From Dendrophyllia cribrosa (taxonomy: Eukaryota; Cnidaria; Anthozoa; Scleractinia; Dendrophylliidae), in NCBI GenBank assembly GCA_024195265.1, contig JAJLRJ010000008.1, forward strand, positions 27,311,432-27,375,431: a stretch of DNA of 64,000 bases, read 5' to 3'. Position 1 is the stretch's first letter, and each line of letters opens with the position of its first letter. Below the pieces are notes generated by a model. It saw nothing but the letters and a program-made list of their open reading frames with translations, did no database searches and was not told the origin of the DNA. A program made the position numbers and the translations under genes. Below are positions 52,380 through 64,000 of the stretch, in pieces.

Positions 52380-52843
52380 TAGGCCTTATTCACGATAGCC
52401 GCCATGTTGGTTTTTATATTATTATGCAAATTTACCACGTGATTTCTGATGGGGCAAACAACTCAAACTCGGGAGATTTCAAACCAGTTGTTAATTATGC
52501 TGATATTTTTTCGGAGCTAACGCATTTTTACAGTGTTACAGTAGTTAATATACTTAAATTTAAATTTTTTTCGTCGCTTTAGAAACAGGTTAACAGTTTG
52601 CGTAGTTAACAAAACTAACACAAGTCAGATATAGAGCAACCATTCCAAACTTCTAATAAAAACAATCACAACTGCCAACTATCTAGCTCTCAAATACGAT
52701 TTTTACAAAGATACTTCACTGTTGGAAAGAACCGATCTTCCGAAAATTGTTCTTTTATCCATTGTTTGCCCCCTGGCAGAGCACATGGCTAATTTGCATC
52801 ATAATGTTGCCACCGACATGAAGGCTATCGTGAATAAGGCCTA
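52380..52843. mobile_element. MITE with TAGGCCTTATTCACGATAGC ends
   Basis: Inverted ends of about 21 perfect bases, with the arms continuing through [C/T].[C/T]CATGT.GG and ATGCAAATT. 464 bp. No clear target duplication. Confidence 0.75.
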
Positions 52844-52922
52844 TTGAGTGTCCAAAGAAATTTGCGTTTGCTTTGATTTTGCATTGCTACGCTTTATGAT
52901 TGGCTAAAAAACTCCCGCTACT

Positions 52923-53027
52923 GTCACATGACTAGCCTGCGCGGAGACGTCTCCTATTACCTTTGCTTCCTTTTTCCGCGTAAAGAAATGGAAATAGGAG
53001 ACGTCTGCATGCAGGCTATCACGTGAC
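52923..53027. mobile_element. 105-bp hairpin MITE
   Basis: Left GTCACATGACTAGCCTGC, right inverse ending GCAGGCTATCACGTGAC, with GAGACGTCTCCTATT / AATAGGAGACGTCT inside. Confidence 0.7.
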
Positions 53028-53374
53028 TTGTTCGGACGCGTTTCCCCGCGCTTGGCAGCTTGGCAGCGGCTAAATATAATTACTTCGAGCTCTGGATGTT
53101 ATACGCCAATATTGCATAAATTTAGGCTACTGTAGCATAATTATTAAATTAACATTGTATAATTACTAGATCATCGTAACATCACTACTACAATATTGCA
53201 TTATTATAGAAATATTATTGCTCTGAAATATTGAATGTATAAGGGAGTTTACTCCAACCATGATGGTGCACAGCAAGAATTACTTTGCACGAGTTGCATC
53301 TTCGTATTTTGTAGCCCTCCTCTGCACGTGACATGATAGTATTGCTCTGTCGCTTTCATTTGAATTGTCGATCC

Positions 53375-53810
53375 CTAGGATTTCATCCACGGACTCAAAC
53401 GTTAGAGCCAGCTTGTACTGATCAATAGCTTTCTTTTGAGGACGTGGTCACCGTTTCATAGGATTTCATCCACGGACTCAAACGTAAAAGCCAACTTGTG
53501 CTGATCAATAGCTTTCTATTGAGGACATGGTCACATTTCCTAGCATTTCATCCACGGACTCAAACGTTAGAGCCAGCTTGTGCTAATCAATAGCGTTCTA
53601 TTGAGGGCGTGGTCACATTTCCTAGATCTAACGTTAGAACCAGCTTGTTCTGATCAATAGCTTTCTATTGAGGACGTGGTCACGTTTCCTAGTATTTTAT
53701 CCACCGACTCAAAAGTGAGCCAGCTTGTACACAATTGCTTTCTATTGAGGACGTGGTCACATTTCCTAGCATTTCATCCACGGACTCTAAAGTTAGAACT
53801 GCATTACACT
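53375..53810. repeat. About 82-bp tandem repeat, roughly 5-6 units
   Basis: Unit contains TTTCATCCACGGACTCAAAC, AGAGCCAGCTTGTGCTGAT, CAATAGCTTTCTATTGAGGA and CGTGGTCACATTTCCTAG. Starts near 53381, 53464, 53546, (53630, lacking its start), 53694 and 53772. Confidence 0.9.
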
Positions 53811-54579
53811 GTTTAATGACTCCAACTCCAAAAATAGAAGGATTTGTCCTCGTTTTCTTTTGGTTGCTCTATCCTTCGTGGTTGTTGAAACTCGCCTACA
53901 GTAATGTTGTAACGGTGAATAGAATACAAATCAGATAATTGTTATAAAATATAGATTATATTATATTCACCAAAGCGATCAATAAATTTAATCTCGATGA
54001 TCAAAAATCGAGGCAAGGAAATTTTGGTGTTATTTGTTTTTTGTATGCACGGTGTATGCGGACACCACACTTGTAACCTAGGCGTCAGTCCTTCCTTAGG
54101 GGAGGGGGAGAGGAGAAGAGGGAATGTATGACACTTGTAGGGGGGAGGCAGGGGGCTCTAAGATGCTCAGTTTCTGTGCCCTTCCCGGTTGCACCACCTC
54201 CACCATTCCTTTGTGGTTCTCGACTTTGCGCTTTTTCTGTTAACTGAAAAGATGGTGCAAAGTGTTCAGACAAATCTCCCTTTTCCCTCACTTCCCAGCG
54301 TGACGAGAACGATGATCTTGGCAAGAAATTAGCGTGAAAATTAGCATGATGAAGTATGATTAACAAAAGTATGTACACTAAGTATGAAAAGACATATCTA
54401 GTCTCGTACTTGTACTCCGATCTAACAGATCTAAAGACTGGTTTCTACTAGACTCGATTTCTAGCCGTTTCGTGCGCGCGCGTTCATCCGCGCGTTTTTT
54501 AGGGGAGTATGAAAACCGGACTCCCTCGAACGGCTGGAATCGAGACAAGACTTTTATCAGCAACGCAAGCACATGCGGA
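53811..54579. other. Intergenic, nothing recognised
   Basis: No supported feature. Confidence 0.4.
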
Positions 54580-54581
54580 AG

Positions 54582-54748
54582 TTAAGAATTGGTTCATGCT
54601 TAGCTAGCGTGCACGGAGAGCACGAGAGAAGCGTAAGAGTTGCTCGAGGCGATAGCCGAGAGCAACTCTAGCTTCTCGAGTGCTCTCCAAACTTCCCAAG
54701 TGCATCCAGAACTCGATAGATGCACAGCTAAAAGCGTGAACCAATTCT
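54582..54748. mobile_element. Hairpin MITE with AAGAATTGGTTCA ends
   Basis: Left AAGAATTGGTTCATGCTTAG, right inverse ending TGAACCAATTCTT. Inner stems GAGAGCACGAGAGAAGC and GTTGCTCGAGGCGATAG also fold back. Confidence 0.65.
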
Positions 54749-55269
54749 TTTATAACATAGAGAGGTTGTCTCTAGCAAGCGTTATGTTCCCAGGGTTAAT
54801 AGGGACCTTAAGATCCGACGACGGCGAGTGTCTGCGACGGCAGACTTGGTCGAGGGGGATTGGGGAGAGGTCGCCGTTGCATGGCGCGAAAAATAACCTT
54901 AAGAAAGAGCGTGCGGGCGCGGGCGACGGCTGTCGTATTATAAAAACGGTCCGCAGCGCCTTTTTATATCGAAAGTTTGGAGAGACGATGACTACGTTTA
55001 GAAAAGCGATGACTACATTTAGAAAGGCTCGTGAATGTTTACTCGTAAGTTTCGACGATGGCTACATTTCGTAAGATGAATTTGTACTGCTGTATGATGC
55101 AAACAGCTCTAAGAATCCAGACTTTTCCATATCAGCATTTCGAACATTTCAAATTGGAGGAACTGGATGAAGGCGAGTGTATGGCCGAATTTCGTTTCCG
55201 AAAAAATGACATACCCATTCTCGCATACGCATTGGGGTTGCCAATGACAAATTGTAAATCTAAAAACCT

Positions 55270-55545
55270 TAATATACTTAATTGAATGTAAAAAATGCGC
55301 TAAACAGTACATTGGGGAAACCAAACGCCAACTGAATGAACGCTTTGGAGAACATCGCCGCTCCATCCTCAATCACCACCATCTTATCAATTCTACTCCT
55401 GTTTGAATACATTTTAACCAACCTGGCCACTCTATCAACGACATCCTCCTCATTCCCTTGGAACTCATCCACAACAACCGCGACTCAGTCAGTAAGGCAC
55501 GCAAGGCCCATCTTATAGATAAAGCGGTGACACTTGATCCTTAAT
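55270..55545 (+). mobile_element. Penelope-like GIY-YIG nuclease fragment
   Basis: From 55288 the frame reads CKKCAKQYIGETKRQLNERF then GEHRRSILNHHH, the GIY-YIG core with conserved Arg and His, and after one stop (TGA, 55403) HFNQPGHSIND...KARKAHLIDKAVTLDP-stop. RT domain absent. Confidence 0.8.
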
Positions 55546-57442
55546 AGACGTGATGAACTTAATTAGTGACATTTAGTTTATTTCTTACCAATCATTTTCT
55601 GTTATTCTGTTGTATGTCATATTTCAAATGATTTATATGTAACGGTAATTTTATTTCTGTATTCATTTTTGTTTTTTAGCCCCCGTAGAAGGTTTGTTTT
55701 GCTTGCTTGCCGGATGATTTGTGTGAGCTCAGCAGCGGTGTCAAAACCTGTCCATACCAAACGACCATGATTAGATGGAGCACCGCGTGAGTCAGAAATA
55801 TAGGTCGGCGTGTCACATACGGGAGGTAGCTGGACATCATCTCAGAGTAAGACACAGGGGCGGTTCGATACAGGGGGGCGGATACAGGGGGGTGGATTGG
55901 GTGGCTTGTGCTTCCGACCTTTCACCTTAATTAAGTCTCACCTTAGTTAAGCTTGTTCACAGAGCGACGCTGTTAGGCTCAGCCTATCTATATATATTAT
56001 ACATGTAAATTCAAAGAGCGTTTTCTCTGTTTTCTTTTGTCCAAAATATTCTATGCTTCTTTTGCACTTGGAGTCAATCTGCTTGACAGATTATTGTGGA
56101 GCCGTTTTGCTGCAACGTCAGTTGCAAAACGGTCTTCAGTTCGGCGAAGAAATCATCTCACAATTTCGTGAGCTTGCTGCTGTAGAATGAATGTTAATGT
56201 TTATTATTATTCCGACGCTCTTGAGCAAATCTGCTAAATTAATTTTTTTAGCTGTTCCACAGCTCTTTCCACAGTGTACCTACGGTTTTGTAAAAGTAGC
56301 TGTGCTTGTCCAATGATTTCGTTAGCGACATCTCAACTTGCCATTTTTTACTGATCAGACAACCAAACATTTTTACTAGCACTGAGAAGGAGGCAACTCG
56401 CAAAGTCTGCCAAGCGCCAACTGCAAACAACAAGCAACGTCATATCCGGTAAAATCTGATTGGCTACATTTTTCGATAACATCGCTGTTGACAGATTTCT
56501 TCATTTGGGGGCGGCAGGTGGGTCGTTAAATAAATGTATAAGGCGTTGTTTTTTTCCCTCCCCGCTCTCCGCCGACTTTCCCTCCGAAAAAAAAGAGCGC
56601 CTGATCGCAGGTTATGTGAAGACATGACAAAAAACTCATTAAATTTACCGCTGTTGACGGCTTTAGGCTATGTTTTATGTCCCCCCCCCCCCCCCCCCCC
56701 CTTTCCTGACTAGCCTCGCTTTCATGTTTTTTCCAAAATTCAATTGCCTATAACTTCTCCTAAAATAAGAATATGGCCTTGAAAATGCACACAATTACTT
56801 ATTTTGACCTGATCTTTATCATTGTTCAATTGCTTTTCTTTTCTGGAGAACCTATCAAAACAAAAAATTGTTGGACGGCCATATTTGCATTCGGTGTATG
56901 GAGTTGATAGATAAGCTAATTATAATCTCCCACAAATATGCCATGAATGTGGCGTTCTACGCCGCTTTCTCAATAAAATATCGAGGTTCTAGCTTGTCAT
57001 GATCTCTTCTCGCTTAACAATAAAAGTGATAAATTGCTTGAGATCGTTTTCAAGACAGTCCAATCAAAGTCGGCAAATTTCGCTTTCCATTTGATATTGC
57101 CCGTGATTATTCGCCTCGTTGAAAACTCACTTGGGTTCCAAAAGTCCATTGAATTTTTTCACGCTTAGGTGGCTTACATAAGAAAATTATGATATGCAGC
57201 TGTGATATTTACTAGGCTTTGTTTATCGACTGTAAATAATAATGAAGGGCTTTTGCTCAGGATTTGTGCATCTCGTCGAGTACACTTCTCCAATTGGAAG
57301 CACCTACTAACTAAGGTAATACCTAGCAGACAAAAAGCGACAGAATGATCTTACTCTGTCCAATCGAATACACATGTTTCATTTTTTATTCATTATCGAT
57401 GTATGTTGCTACGTTGTTGATAATTGGGAATCCCGAAACGTC
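55546..57442. other. Intergenic, nothing recognised
   Basis: Contains a C homopolymer near 56683-56702 and a short hairpin GAGCCGTTTTGCTGCAACGT / CAGTTGCAAAACGG near 56100. No coding motif. Confidence 0.45.
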
Positions 57443-57549
57443 GAGTTGGACATCGAGTTCGAGTTCGAGTTCGAGTTCGAGTTCGAGTTCGAGTTCGAGT
57501 TGGACTTCGAGTTGGACTTCGAGTTGGACTTCGAGTTGGACTTCGAGTT
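57443..57549. repeat. GAGTTC hexamer array followed by a 12-mer array
   Basis: About eight GAGTTC units, then four GAGTTGGACTTC units. The same pair of arrays, inverted, lies at 60241-60360. Confidence 0.95.
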
Positions 57550-57819
57550 AAAAAAAATAAAATACAAATATGAAAAAATATAATCGATAAAAATTGACAG
57601 AAATTAACTAATTGTATCGGAAATCGATAGAAATCAATAAGTGTGATTGTGCATGTCGATTTTATTTTAGTTTTGAGAGTGATTCTATAATAATCCGCAC
57701 TTGGTGCCTGGGTAAACGGCAAAAGTGAAAAAAAATGAAAAATGTAAACAACAAACGGCAAAAACCACTACTACAAACTGATGAAAGCAAGGTGCCGGAT
57801 CTGTGGCCAAGATCTGGAT

Positions 57820-58113
57820 GGGGGGGGGGACGTCGGAAATTTTCGAAATATACCCTAAAAGGTACTAGAATCTCGTTTGATGGGCGTGGCTCAAAAAATA
57901 TTTACCCCTAAGAGGTACCAATTCTAAAACAACACATGTCATATCTGTAATTTTTTCGACTCATACCCTAAAAGGTAATTCTAACGGTGGTCATTTTAGA
58001 TTTTAGTACCCTAAGCGGTACCAAGTACCAATCTACAAATTTTGACCCCTAAAATGTACGACGAGCACCCTCGTCATTTTTATATGGGAGTTCACCCCCC
58101 CCCCCCGCCCCGG
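57820..58113 (-). mobile_element. Short 9-bp-TSD element of the 44212 family
   Basis: GATCTGGAT at 57811-57819 and 58114-58122. Interior on the minus strand has ACTCCCATATAAAAATGACG, AGGGTGCTCGTCGTAC and CCTTTTAGGGTAT, co-linear with the 44-kb copy but with one core unit. G/C runs at the ends. Confidence 0.8.
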
Positions 58114-58283
58114 GATCTGGATCAGTAACATCCTGTACAAAATAGTAGTGAAGTGCTGCGAGTAAAGCTTATGCAGTAGAAGACTTGTTTGGTGCTATCT
58201 CGTTAATTGCATGTACTTTATATAGTGAACAGATGAGCGACTTGATCTATTTTTCGATTGGATTAACTTGGCTATATATATGC

Positions 58284-58550
58284 CGTTCGAACGGCAAAAC
58301 GCACGGCTACCGAACGGATGAAGAACGGGTGGCCGACCCGTTTACCATGAACGGCTGAAGAAAAAATTTGAACGGATAAAGCTGAACGGCAGAAGAAAAA
58401 TTTCGAACGGCTGACTGTGAACGCCTGAACGGCAACATAATTATTTCGAACAGCTGGCTGTGAACGGAGCCTGAACGGCTAAAGAATTATTTAGAACGGC
58501 TCGAGGTTAACGGCTGAAAAAAAATTCGAATGGTTGGCTGTGAACGCAGC
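58284..58550. repeat. Degenerate GAACGGCTGAAGAAAAATTTC repeat
   Basis: About ten irregular units built on GAACGGCTGA with AT-rich spacers of varying length. Confidence 0.7.
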
Positions 58551-58808
58551 TAAATTAAGCAAATTGCACGCTAATTGCTTACCTTTTATACCGAGTACTT
58601 TATTACATTGTAAGGACGATGAAACCATCTGTTTGTCGCTTTGACTTGAAGGCCAGAGAATGAAGAACATGGTTTCTTTATTTTTAATGTAAACAAGCGG
58701 CCCCGAGTCCCAAGTGCATTTGTCACGCAAAATGATAAAAAGGTAATGACAGACCTGCACGGACTCCCCATGTGGCTTTTTATGTCGCTTCGCATAGTCG
58801 TCTTGAAA

Positions 58809-59398
58809 TTATATTTTTGCTCTAACGAGCGTGTCTTTGAGGTAATTTCCCTTTTTGTAGGAGATTATTGGAGGTGTTTCAAGAATTGTTTTCAGCAACG
58901 GCTGATTTTGTGTAAGGCTCCAATGTTCCATCAGTATTTGTTTTAATTTTTTAACTGCCAGATGGTACGTTGTGACAAAAGGCCTCTCGTGACCTTTTTT
59001 CATTTGTGTTAGTGCCGATTGTCTAGAGGTAAAGAGACCTTTCTATGATGTTTTCTGGGTAACCCCTTGATTTGAGGCGTTGTTTGAATTTTAAAAGGCT
59101 CTCTTCAATTTTTTTTTGAAGAGTTAGTTCTAAGCAATCTTATTGCTTCGCCTTTAATGAATCCATATTTTACGCCTGGTGGGTGGCACGAGGCGAAGTG
59201 TGTGTACTGAAAGGTCTCGGTCGGCTTGTAGTGAGTGTTGATATCCAAGATGGAATCTTTTGTGAATCTTTCCCCTTTAAACACTGTGGAAAGGTACACT
59301 GTGGTGTTGAGGAAAGTTATTTTGTTCTCTGATATTTTGGCAGTAAATTTGATAGTAGGGTGGAATTTGTTAGCTTGGTCATTCTGCCATGGGCGCAC
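58809..59398 (-). mobile_element. Penelope-like RT C-terminal fragment
   Basis: Minus-strand frames read FHPTIKFTAKISENKITFLN and HYKPTETFQYTHFASCHPPG then GEAIRLLRTNSSKK (59398-59105) and, frameshifted, HERPFVTTYHLAVKKLKQIL then PPIISYKKG (59003-58809), in the order expected of a Penelope-like RT thumb and linker. Decayed. Confidence 0.75.
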
Positions 59399-59545
59399 CT
59401 ATACAGAAAATATTGGTTTCGGACCGGGTAAACAGGACACCCCTCCCAGAGGGCACTTTTTTAGTCTCTCTAGACGCTATCAGTCTTTACACGAATATTC
59501 CACAAGGGGAAGGGATAGACACACTATTATATGCAGAGCATACGA
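59389..59545 (+). mobile_element. Penelope-like RT fragment, opposite strand
   Basis: Reads LPEGTFLVSLDAISLYTNIP then QGEGIDTLLYAEH: RT motif A (V.LD..SLYTNIP with the catalytic Asp). It abuts the minus-strand fragment head to head, so the two halves were joined by inversion or two insertions. Confidence 0.75.
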
Positions 59546-60240
59546 TAATTTCTATAATTTCATCCCGACCCATTCCCTCAATCTACTGCCCTTCCCCAAT
59601 CAGTAATTTTGTTAAGTGTACTATAATTTACTTAATAAGTATTGTAACCGTGTCCCATTATAGGTGGACGGGTTTTAAATTTTTAAAGGTATTAACTCAC
59701 CATTCATTTTTTTTAGCCTTTGTTGTCATTGTTGTTAACATAACAAGTCAGTTATATTTATACTAAATGTCAATCACAAAAGTTGTGCTTGCGCTTGCAA
59801 AGAACACCCAAAAGCAATACAACACGCGGCCAGTTCAATTTTAAAGCGATAAAATATGCTTTTAAAATAATAACAGTTAGATAGTTAGTTAGTTAGTTAG
59901 TTTCAGGGATATTCAGATAAACTGGCCATAAAAAGTTAATTAATTAAACAACGGGTGATCGTTTCAATTTTCGCGAAATAATTGGACGATATATTTGACT
60001 GTTTTGACGTGTTTGTTTCTAAAAATGAACGATGAAAAACTGATAACTGTGTTCCTAATCGTTCTGCCATGACGTTCTCTTTTTTCAGATGATAGTCAAC
60101 TTGAGGGGACAATCTAGTTAAATGCTATTTTCTTTTTTTGATATTTTTCTCGAAATTTTTTTTTTTATGATTTCAAAAAGTTAATAATCAATCGATGGGA
60201 TCAATTTATAACAAACGCAAGGCTTTGTTATTTTCCTACT
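59546..60240. other. Intergenic, nothing recognised
   Basis: Short (AGTT)n run at 59885-59901, otherwise nothing noted. Confidence 0.45.
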
Positions 60241-60360
60241 AACTCGAAATCCAACTCGAAGTCCAACTCGAAATCCAACTCGAAGTCCAACTCGAAGTCC
60301 AACTCGAAGTCCAACTCGAACTCGAACTCGAACTCGAACTCGAACTCGGACTCCAACTCG
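60241..60360. repeat. Inverted copy of the 57443 arrays
   Basis: AACTCGAA[G/A]TCC 12-mers (about seven) then GAACTC hexamers (about six): the reverse complement of 57443-57549 in the same array order. Confidence 0.95.
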
Positions 60361-61560
60361 AGGTATCATTACTCCCTTGATAATTGTTGAGCTTCTGTCG
60401 TAGTCATTTCTACAATTGAATACAATGCAACTGATAAGTCTATTATTATATCCCGAAAGGGGTTTTCAATACTAATTTACAATCAAGTGGAAAAAAGTCA
60501 ATCGTCCTAATTGTGACTGCACAGCTAATTACAAAAGTCAATAAACAGAAAATTGAAATAAAGCAATTATGATAAAGCTGCAAAAGGAATAAATTATAAA
60601 TGGTCTACAATCCTCTATCATCGCTTAACTTGTTCTCACTTAGTTTATAGACTTTTCTAAAGCGAGGATACAAATCGGAGGGGGGGGGGGGGAGGCATTA
60701 CGGTTGAATTTTTTGATCCAAAAGTTGAATACATTTTTTAAGTAAAATATTTTTTTCTCTTCTCAAACACTGTTTGAATCTATCTATTTCCACAATTATA
60801 TGTATTTCATTCCAAATTCCTTTTGTTCGGCTCCGTTCGGCTATTAATCATAACAAAAACCATAGTTTATGATCGAGGTCCGCTGTTTTCACCAGTGAAA
60901 TCGGATAGTAATCTCGGATACATCTGAACGGAAACAAGCTGCCGACGAAGTTTGCACCAACTTTTCTTCCCCCTGGCCGGTTTTGGTATTCTACAGTCGA
61001 TGGACATAACATCCACGCCAAATATAACGCGAAAAGAGGCCAAAGCTGTGGTTGAGAGTAGAGCAAATACAACGTGCAAATTCCGAAAAACCCAGTCAAG
61101 CACGCCAATACAAGTGTTTTACAGAAAAGAATCCCGCAAACGTGGACGAATTTAGTGACGATGCTTTTATCCTTCGACATTTTGGTGAAATGAGCTTTAA
61201 CTTCTAAAACGTTAATTCCTTCATTCCAGCGTCGCAAAAGGCGAAAATTTCGATATATCAAAATAATAAATTTCATTTCATAGACTCTTTAAGGGCTCTA
61301 ATTTGTTCTAACTATGCTGTGCCCTTCTAAATTCCTAATTTGGTTTCCTCATATATTAATATATTTTTTGTCTGTTCTGTTTTACTTTGCACCTCTTAAT
61401 ATTGCGAAGTATGTTTTATACAACAAAAAAATGTAAATATCTTAGAATGGAGTAAATAAATAAAATACAATTTGCGATTGGCATTTCACCACCACTGTTT
61501 ATTTGAACACTTGGCAATACTCCAAATGCCTTTATCAAAAATTAAAGTTATCGCAAATAT
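60361..61560. other. Intergenic, nothing recognised
   Basis: A 142-codon minus-strand frame (61276-60848) with a hydrophobic stretch has no motif I recognise and no support as a gene. Confidence 0.4.
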
Positions 61561-61689
61561 TCCAGTTAAAAACAAGGTAATATTTTGGTTTGGTTTGGTT
61601 TGGTTCGTTATCAGAGGAGTAGTGGCCCCCCTCCCTCGAGCATGTGCGACAAAGTTCGAAGAACAACTTTTGAAAGAGCCTCCACCTTT

Positions 61690-62290
61690 AGCTGCGTTGC
61701 TACACGTGCACTTTCTCCCTTGAGGGGGGCCGAAGCTCCTTCGTCCCTGCTTCTCCTCTTTTCCAGCAGCCTTTCTATGGACCAAGTGCGTAAAGATTCG
61801 AGAACCCTTTCGTTTATCAGGATGCAGATGTCTTTTGCTGTGGGGTCCTGGTCCCCGAATGCAATGGCAGTACTTGCTAGGTAAGCAGCTGTTTCGTTTA
61901 ATGTGATTCCTGCATGCCCCGGGACATAGATGATTTCAAAAACGGGGCAGGATATGCTGAACCAAACTTCTTGATGTGTCTCATCTGCAGTTTGCTGACA
62001 AGGCTGAGCGAATCAGTGATGATAATGGTGTAGTCATTTTCAGTTGTGTTGTCTGCCAACAAAGTTAATGCATCCTCTCTTGCCTCACATTATGATCTAT
62101 AGGAACTGGATCGACCATGCTTACACGCTGACCATTCGTAAATTCTTCTGCCATTCTTCCATACGGCACCGCCCCATGCGGTGGTATCACCACGGCTTGA
62201 CCCGTCAGTGGCAATGATGTAAGAGGGGGTTTTCCTGTTGCATGTTCTACATGGTGGCATTGTTGATTCAAAGAAATGCATTTTAGTGAA
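61690..62290 (-). mobile_element. LINE RNase H domain fragment
   Basis: Minus strand reads YIIATDGSSRGDTTAWGGAV (first Asp), ECEAREDALTLLADN (Glu), TIIITDSLSLVSKLQ (second Asp) and, after a frameshift, YVPGHAGITLNETAAYLA (His). That is the order of an RNase H fold following RT in several LINE clades. No RT part found here. Confidence 0.75.
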
Positions 62291-64000
62291 ATTTAAGACA
62301 ACTGTATGGCAGAAGAGCACATTTTTTCGATGCTTTATGACGGAACTTAGTGTAATCAATAGCTCACCAGAATAACGGGACTTGAGTGTGTGGTCGTATT
62401 ATGAAAATTCAGATGTTCGGAGGTGTGTAATATTTCTTTTAACTTGAGTAGAGTGGACCTACTCTTTCTCCGGCTAGGTCTGTGTAGGTCCGCCATATTT
62501 AAAGTCCAGCAAATGCAATAGTACGCATGCTTATAAATAATTAGCCGCCATGTTGTCCTCTATTTCTGGTCATGTTCCCCTACATTCTAGGCCTTCTGTA
62601 TCACCATCTTGCCATTGTCTTGCCCTCACTTACTCTTCTACTTCCCCTTTCTCCTTCTTAGACAACTACAAAATTTAGATATACATGAGAACATATCATG
62701 CAAATTAAGGACAGACTTGGCAATAATAGATAAAGGAACCGAAGGTCACAAACCAACTGTGAACCTATTCAAATGGATTTTTTCACGATAATGTACCATG
62801 GTTAATTTTACTACACACTCAATATAAAAAAACGTTAAAGTTCTGTTTATCAACATTTTTATCCTACTTATTTACACTATCAGTTGTATGACCCACATTT
62901 TCAACAATGTGGAGCTTTTTTTCACTGGTTGACTTTTGATTAATTGCTTGGTTGTTTGATTCTCTCTAAAGCTCCTCCTTTGAAATTACAAAATGAAGAT
63001 TAATTTAAATTATATAATTAATGATGAAATGGGAACCATATCGTTTCAGCTTAGGAGCAGTGCATTTACGCTATCTTTTGTTCGTTTCACCAAATTTGGA
63101 CTTGTCACGGCAATCAACACAGTAATCACAATCAACAACTGTACATCCTTGGAAATTCCCATATGATACCTTCTAACTTCCGTTTGTTCTTTTGCTTTTT
63201 GTATTTTTTGGTTGTGACACTGCTTCCGTCCTTCCTTTAAGTTTTTGCTTGTTTCCCGTGTGGCTTTCCCCGGTATTATCAAGGGTTGCTCTGTCGTTGT
63301 GTTATTGTTTTCTCTAGTAGTGATGGTAGCTACTGTTGTTGTCTGCACCTCTCATCGGCACTTGATGAGGAATGGTAAACGTCAGTGCAGGATTGTACAT
63401 AATAAAATAATAACATGAAATAATAACGACATTATTGTGCAGTTTCACCCCTTTTAACCCACACAAAAGTTAATGCACTTTCATTGACCATGAGATGGTT
63501 TATTTTGTCTAGTATTCTAAGCCTGATGCCATCGATAATAAAGAGACTGGGTTTAAAACTATGATCACGTGGGGTGTTTCAAGCACGGTGATTGGTTGCT
63601 TTTTCATTTCAAGATGGTGGAACCTGGTGGACATTTGTGTCGAAGAAAATGGCGTAAGTTTGGCATATGGCCTTTTTTACCCCAAGTTTGTTTTATTTCT
63701 CTATTTTCATTCTTTTTATGTCGAAAATAACCCATCTAATCCACGCAAAGCCATTTCCGAGTTGTAGGTATGAGGCTAATTTCACTTCTTCAGTCCTTCG
63801 CTTCCTGCAAAACATTTTGTAAATCCGCTGCCTAGTGTAAACACATGCGCATATATAGTATTCTGCGAGAAGACGTGTTACATTGCATTTATTATCTCCT
63901 CCTTCAATAAACAAACACCTTACAGTACATTATGAAGGGGCTGCTCTGTTGTTTTGCATTTGGATTTTTAAATGTTTTAAAACCAGTTCACGGTTCGGTT
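62291..64000. other. Intergenic to window end, nothing recognised
   Basis: A 100-codon minus-strand frame (63348-63046) is Thr/Asn-rich at its start and has no recognisable motif. No repeat ends noted. Confidence 0.4.

Larger units (their letters stand above)
52365..53097. mobile_element. MITE family A copy with two nested insertions
   Basis: Family A pieces 52365-52379, 52844-52922 and 53028-53097 (GGAGCGGTTTTCAA, TTGAGTGTCC, CTTGTTCGGACGCGTTT) are separated by the elements at 52380 and 52923. The far end is lost after TTCGAGCTCTGG. Confidence 0.7.

Noticed and set aside
57345..57761. Glu-Phe, Ser-Ser and Arg-Thr repeat frames
   Set aside because: All are readings of the GAGTTC hexamer array.
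60181..60369. Val-Arg repeat frame on the minus strand
   Set aside because: Reading of the inverted hexamer and 12-mer arrays.
60848..61276. 142-codon minus-strand frame with hydrophobic segment
   Set aside because: No recognised motif, overlaps another frame of similar quality, and there is no splice or expression support.

Overview
The window looks like an AT-rich animal nuclear contig, most likely from an anthozoan cnidarian (stony coral or close relative). That placement is inferred from gene architecture and repeat style; no database search was possible. One real host gene was found: a 31-coding-exon nitric oxide synthase (NOS) on the + strand, from 5366 to 45880. Almost everything else is transposable-element debris, microsatellite or minisatellite.

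The NOS gene reads through 31 GT-AG-bounded exons with every phase compatible, giving a 1366-residue protein. Its order is N-terminal PDZ domain with a beta-finger (one large exon), CxxxxC zinc site, heme/arginine/BH4 oxygenase domain, calmodulin-binding linker, FMN domain with a shortened autoinhibitory insert, FAD domain, NADPH domain and a short basic tail. This is the architecture of vertebrate neuronal NOS (nNOS). Differences from it are a loop about 30 residues longer in the NADPH domain, alanine where vertebrate tails carry a phospho-serine, and a strong splice donor overlapping the last codons.

Layout: 1-5335 is upstream DNA with a LINE reverse-transcriptase scrap, inverted-repeat elements, a pogo-like remnant and a duplicated promoter-like block. 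5366-45880 is NOS. Its introns range from 87 bases to 5 kb, and the large ones are inflated by transposons: a 3.9-kb TTAA-flanked foldback element in intron 8, a nested set at least three levels deep in intron 9, TTAA-flanked MITEs (short non-autonomous DNA elements) in introns 3, 5, 9, 14, 16 and 19, a 17-bp minisatellite in intron 26 and a 114-bp tandem array inside a transposon in intron 30.

45881-64000 holds no gene I can support. It contains a decayed long-inverted-repeat IS630/Tc1-type transposon carrying five further insertions, Penelope-like element pieces (two head to head), an RNase H fragment of a LINE, several tandem arrays and long stretches without recognisable content.

The strongest observations are the conserved PDZ beta-finger with its internal ETAF motif, the missing C-terminal phospho-serine and possible alternative 3' end, and the well-dated nesting of transposons. 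Nesting order and target-site duplications can be read directly in several cases (TTAA, TAA/TTA, TA, 8 bp and 9 bp).
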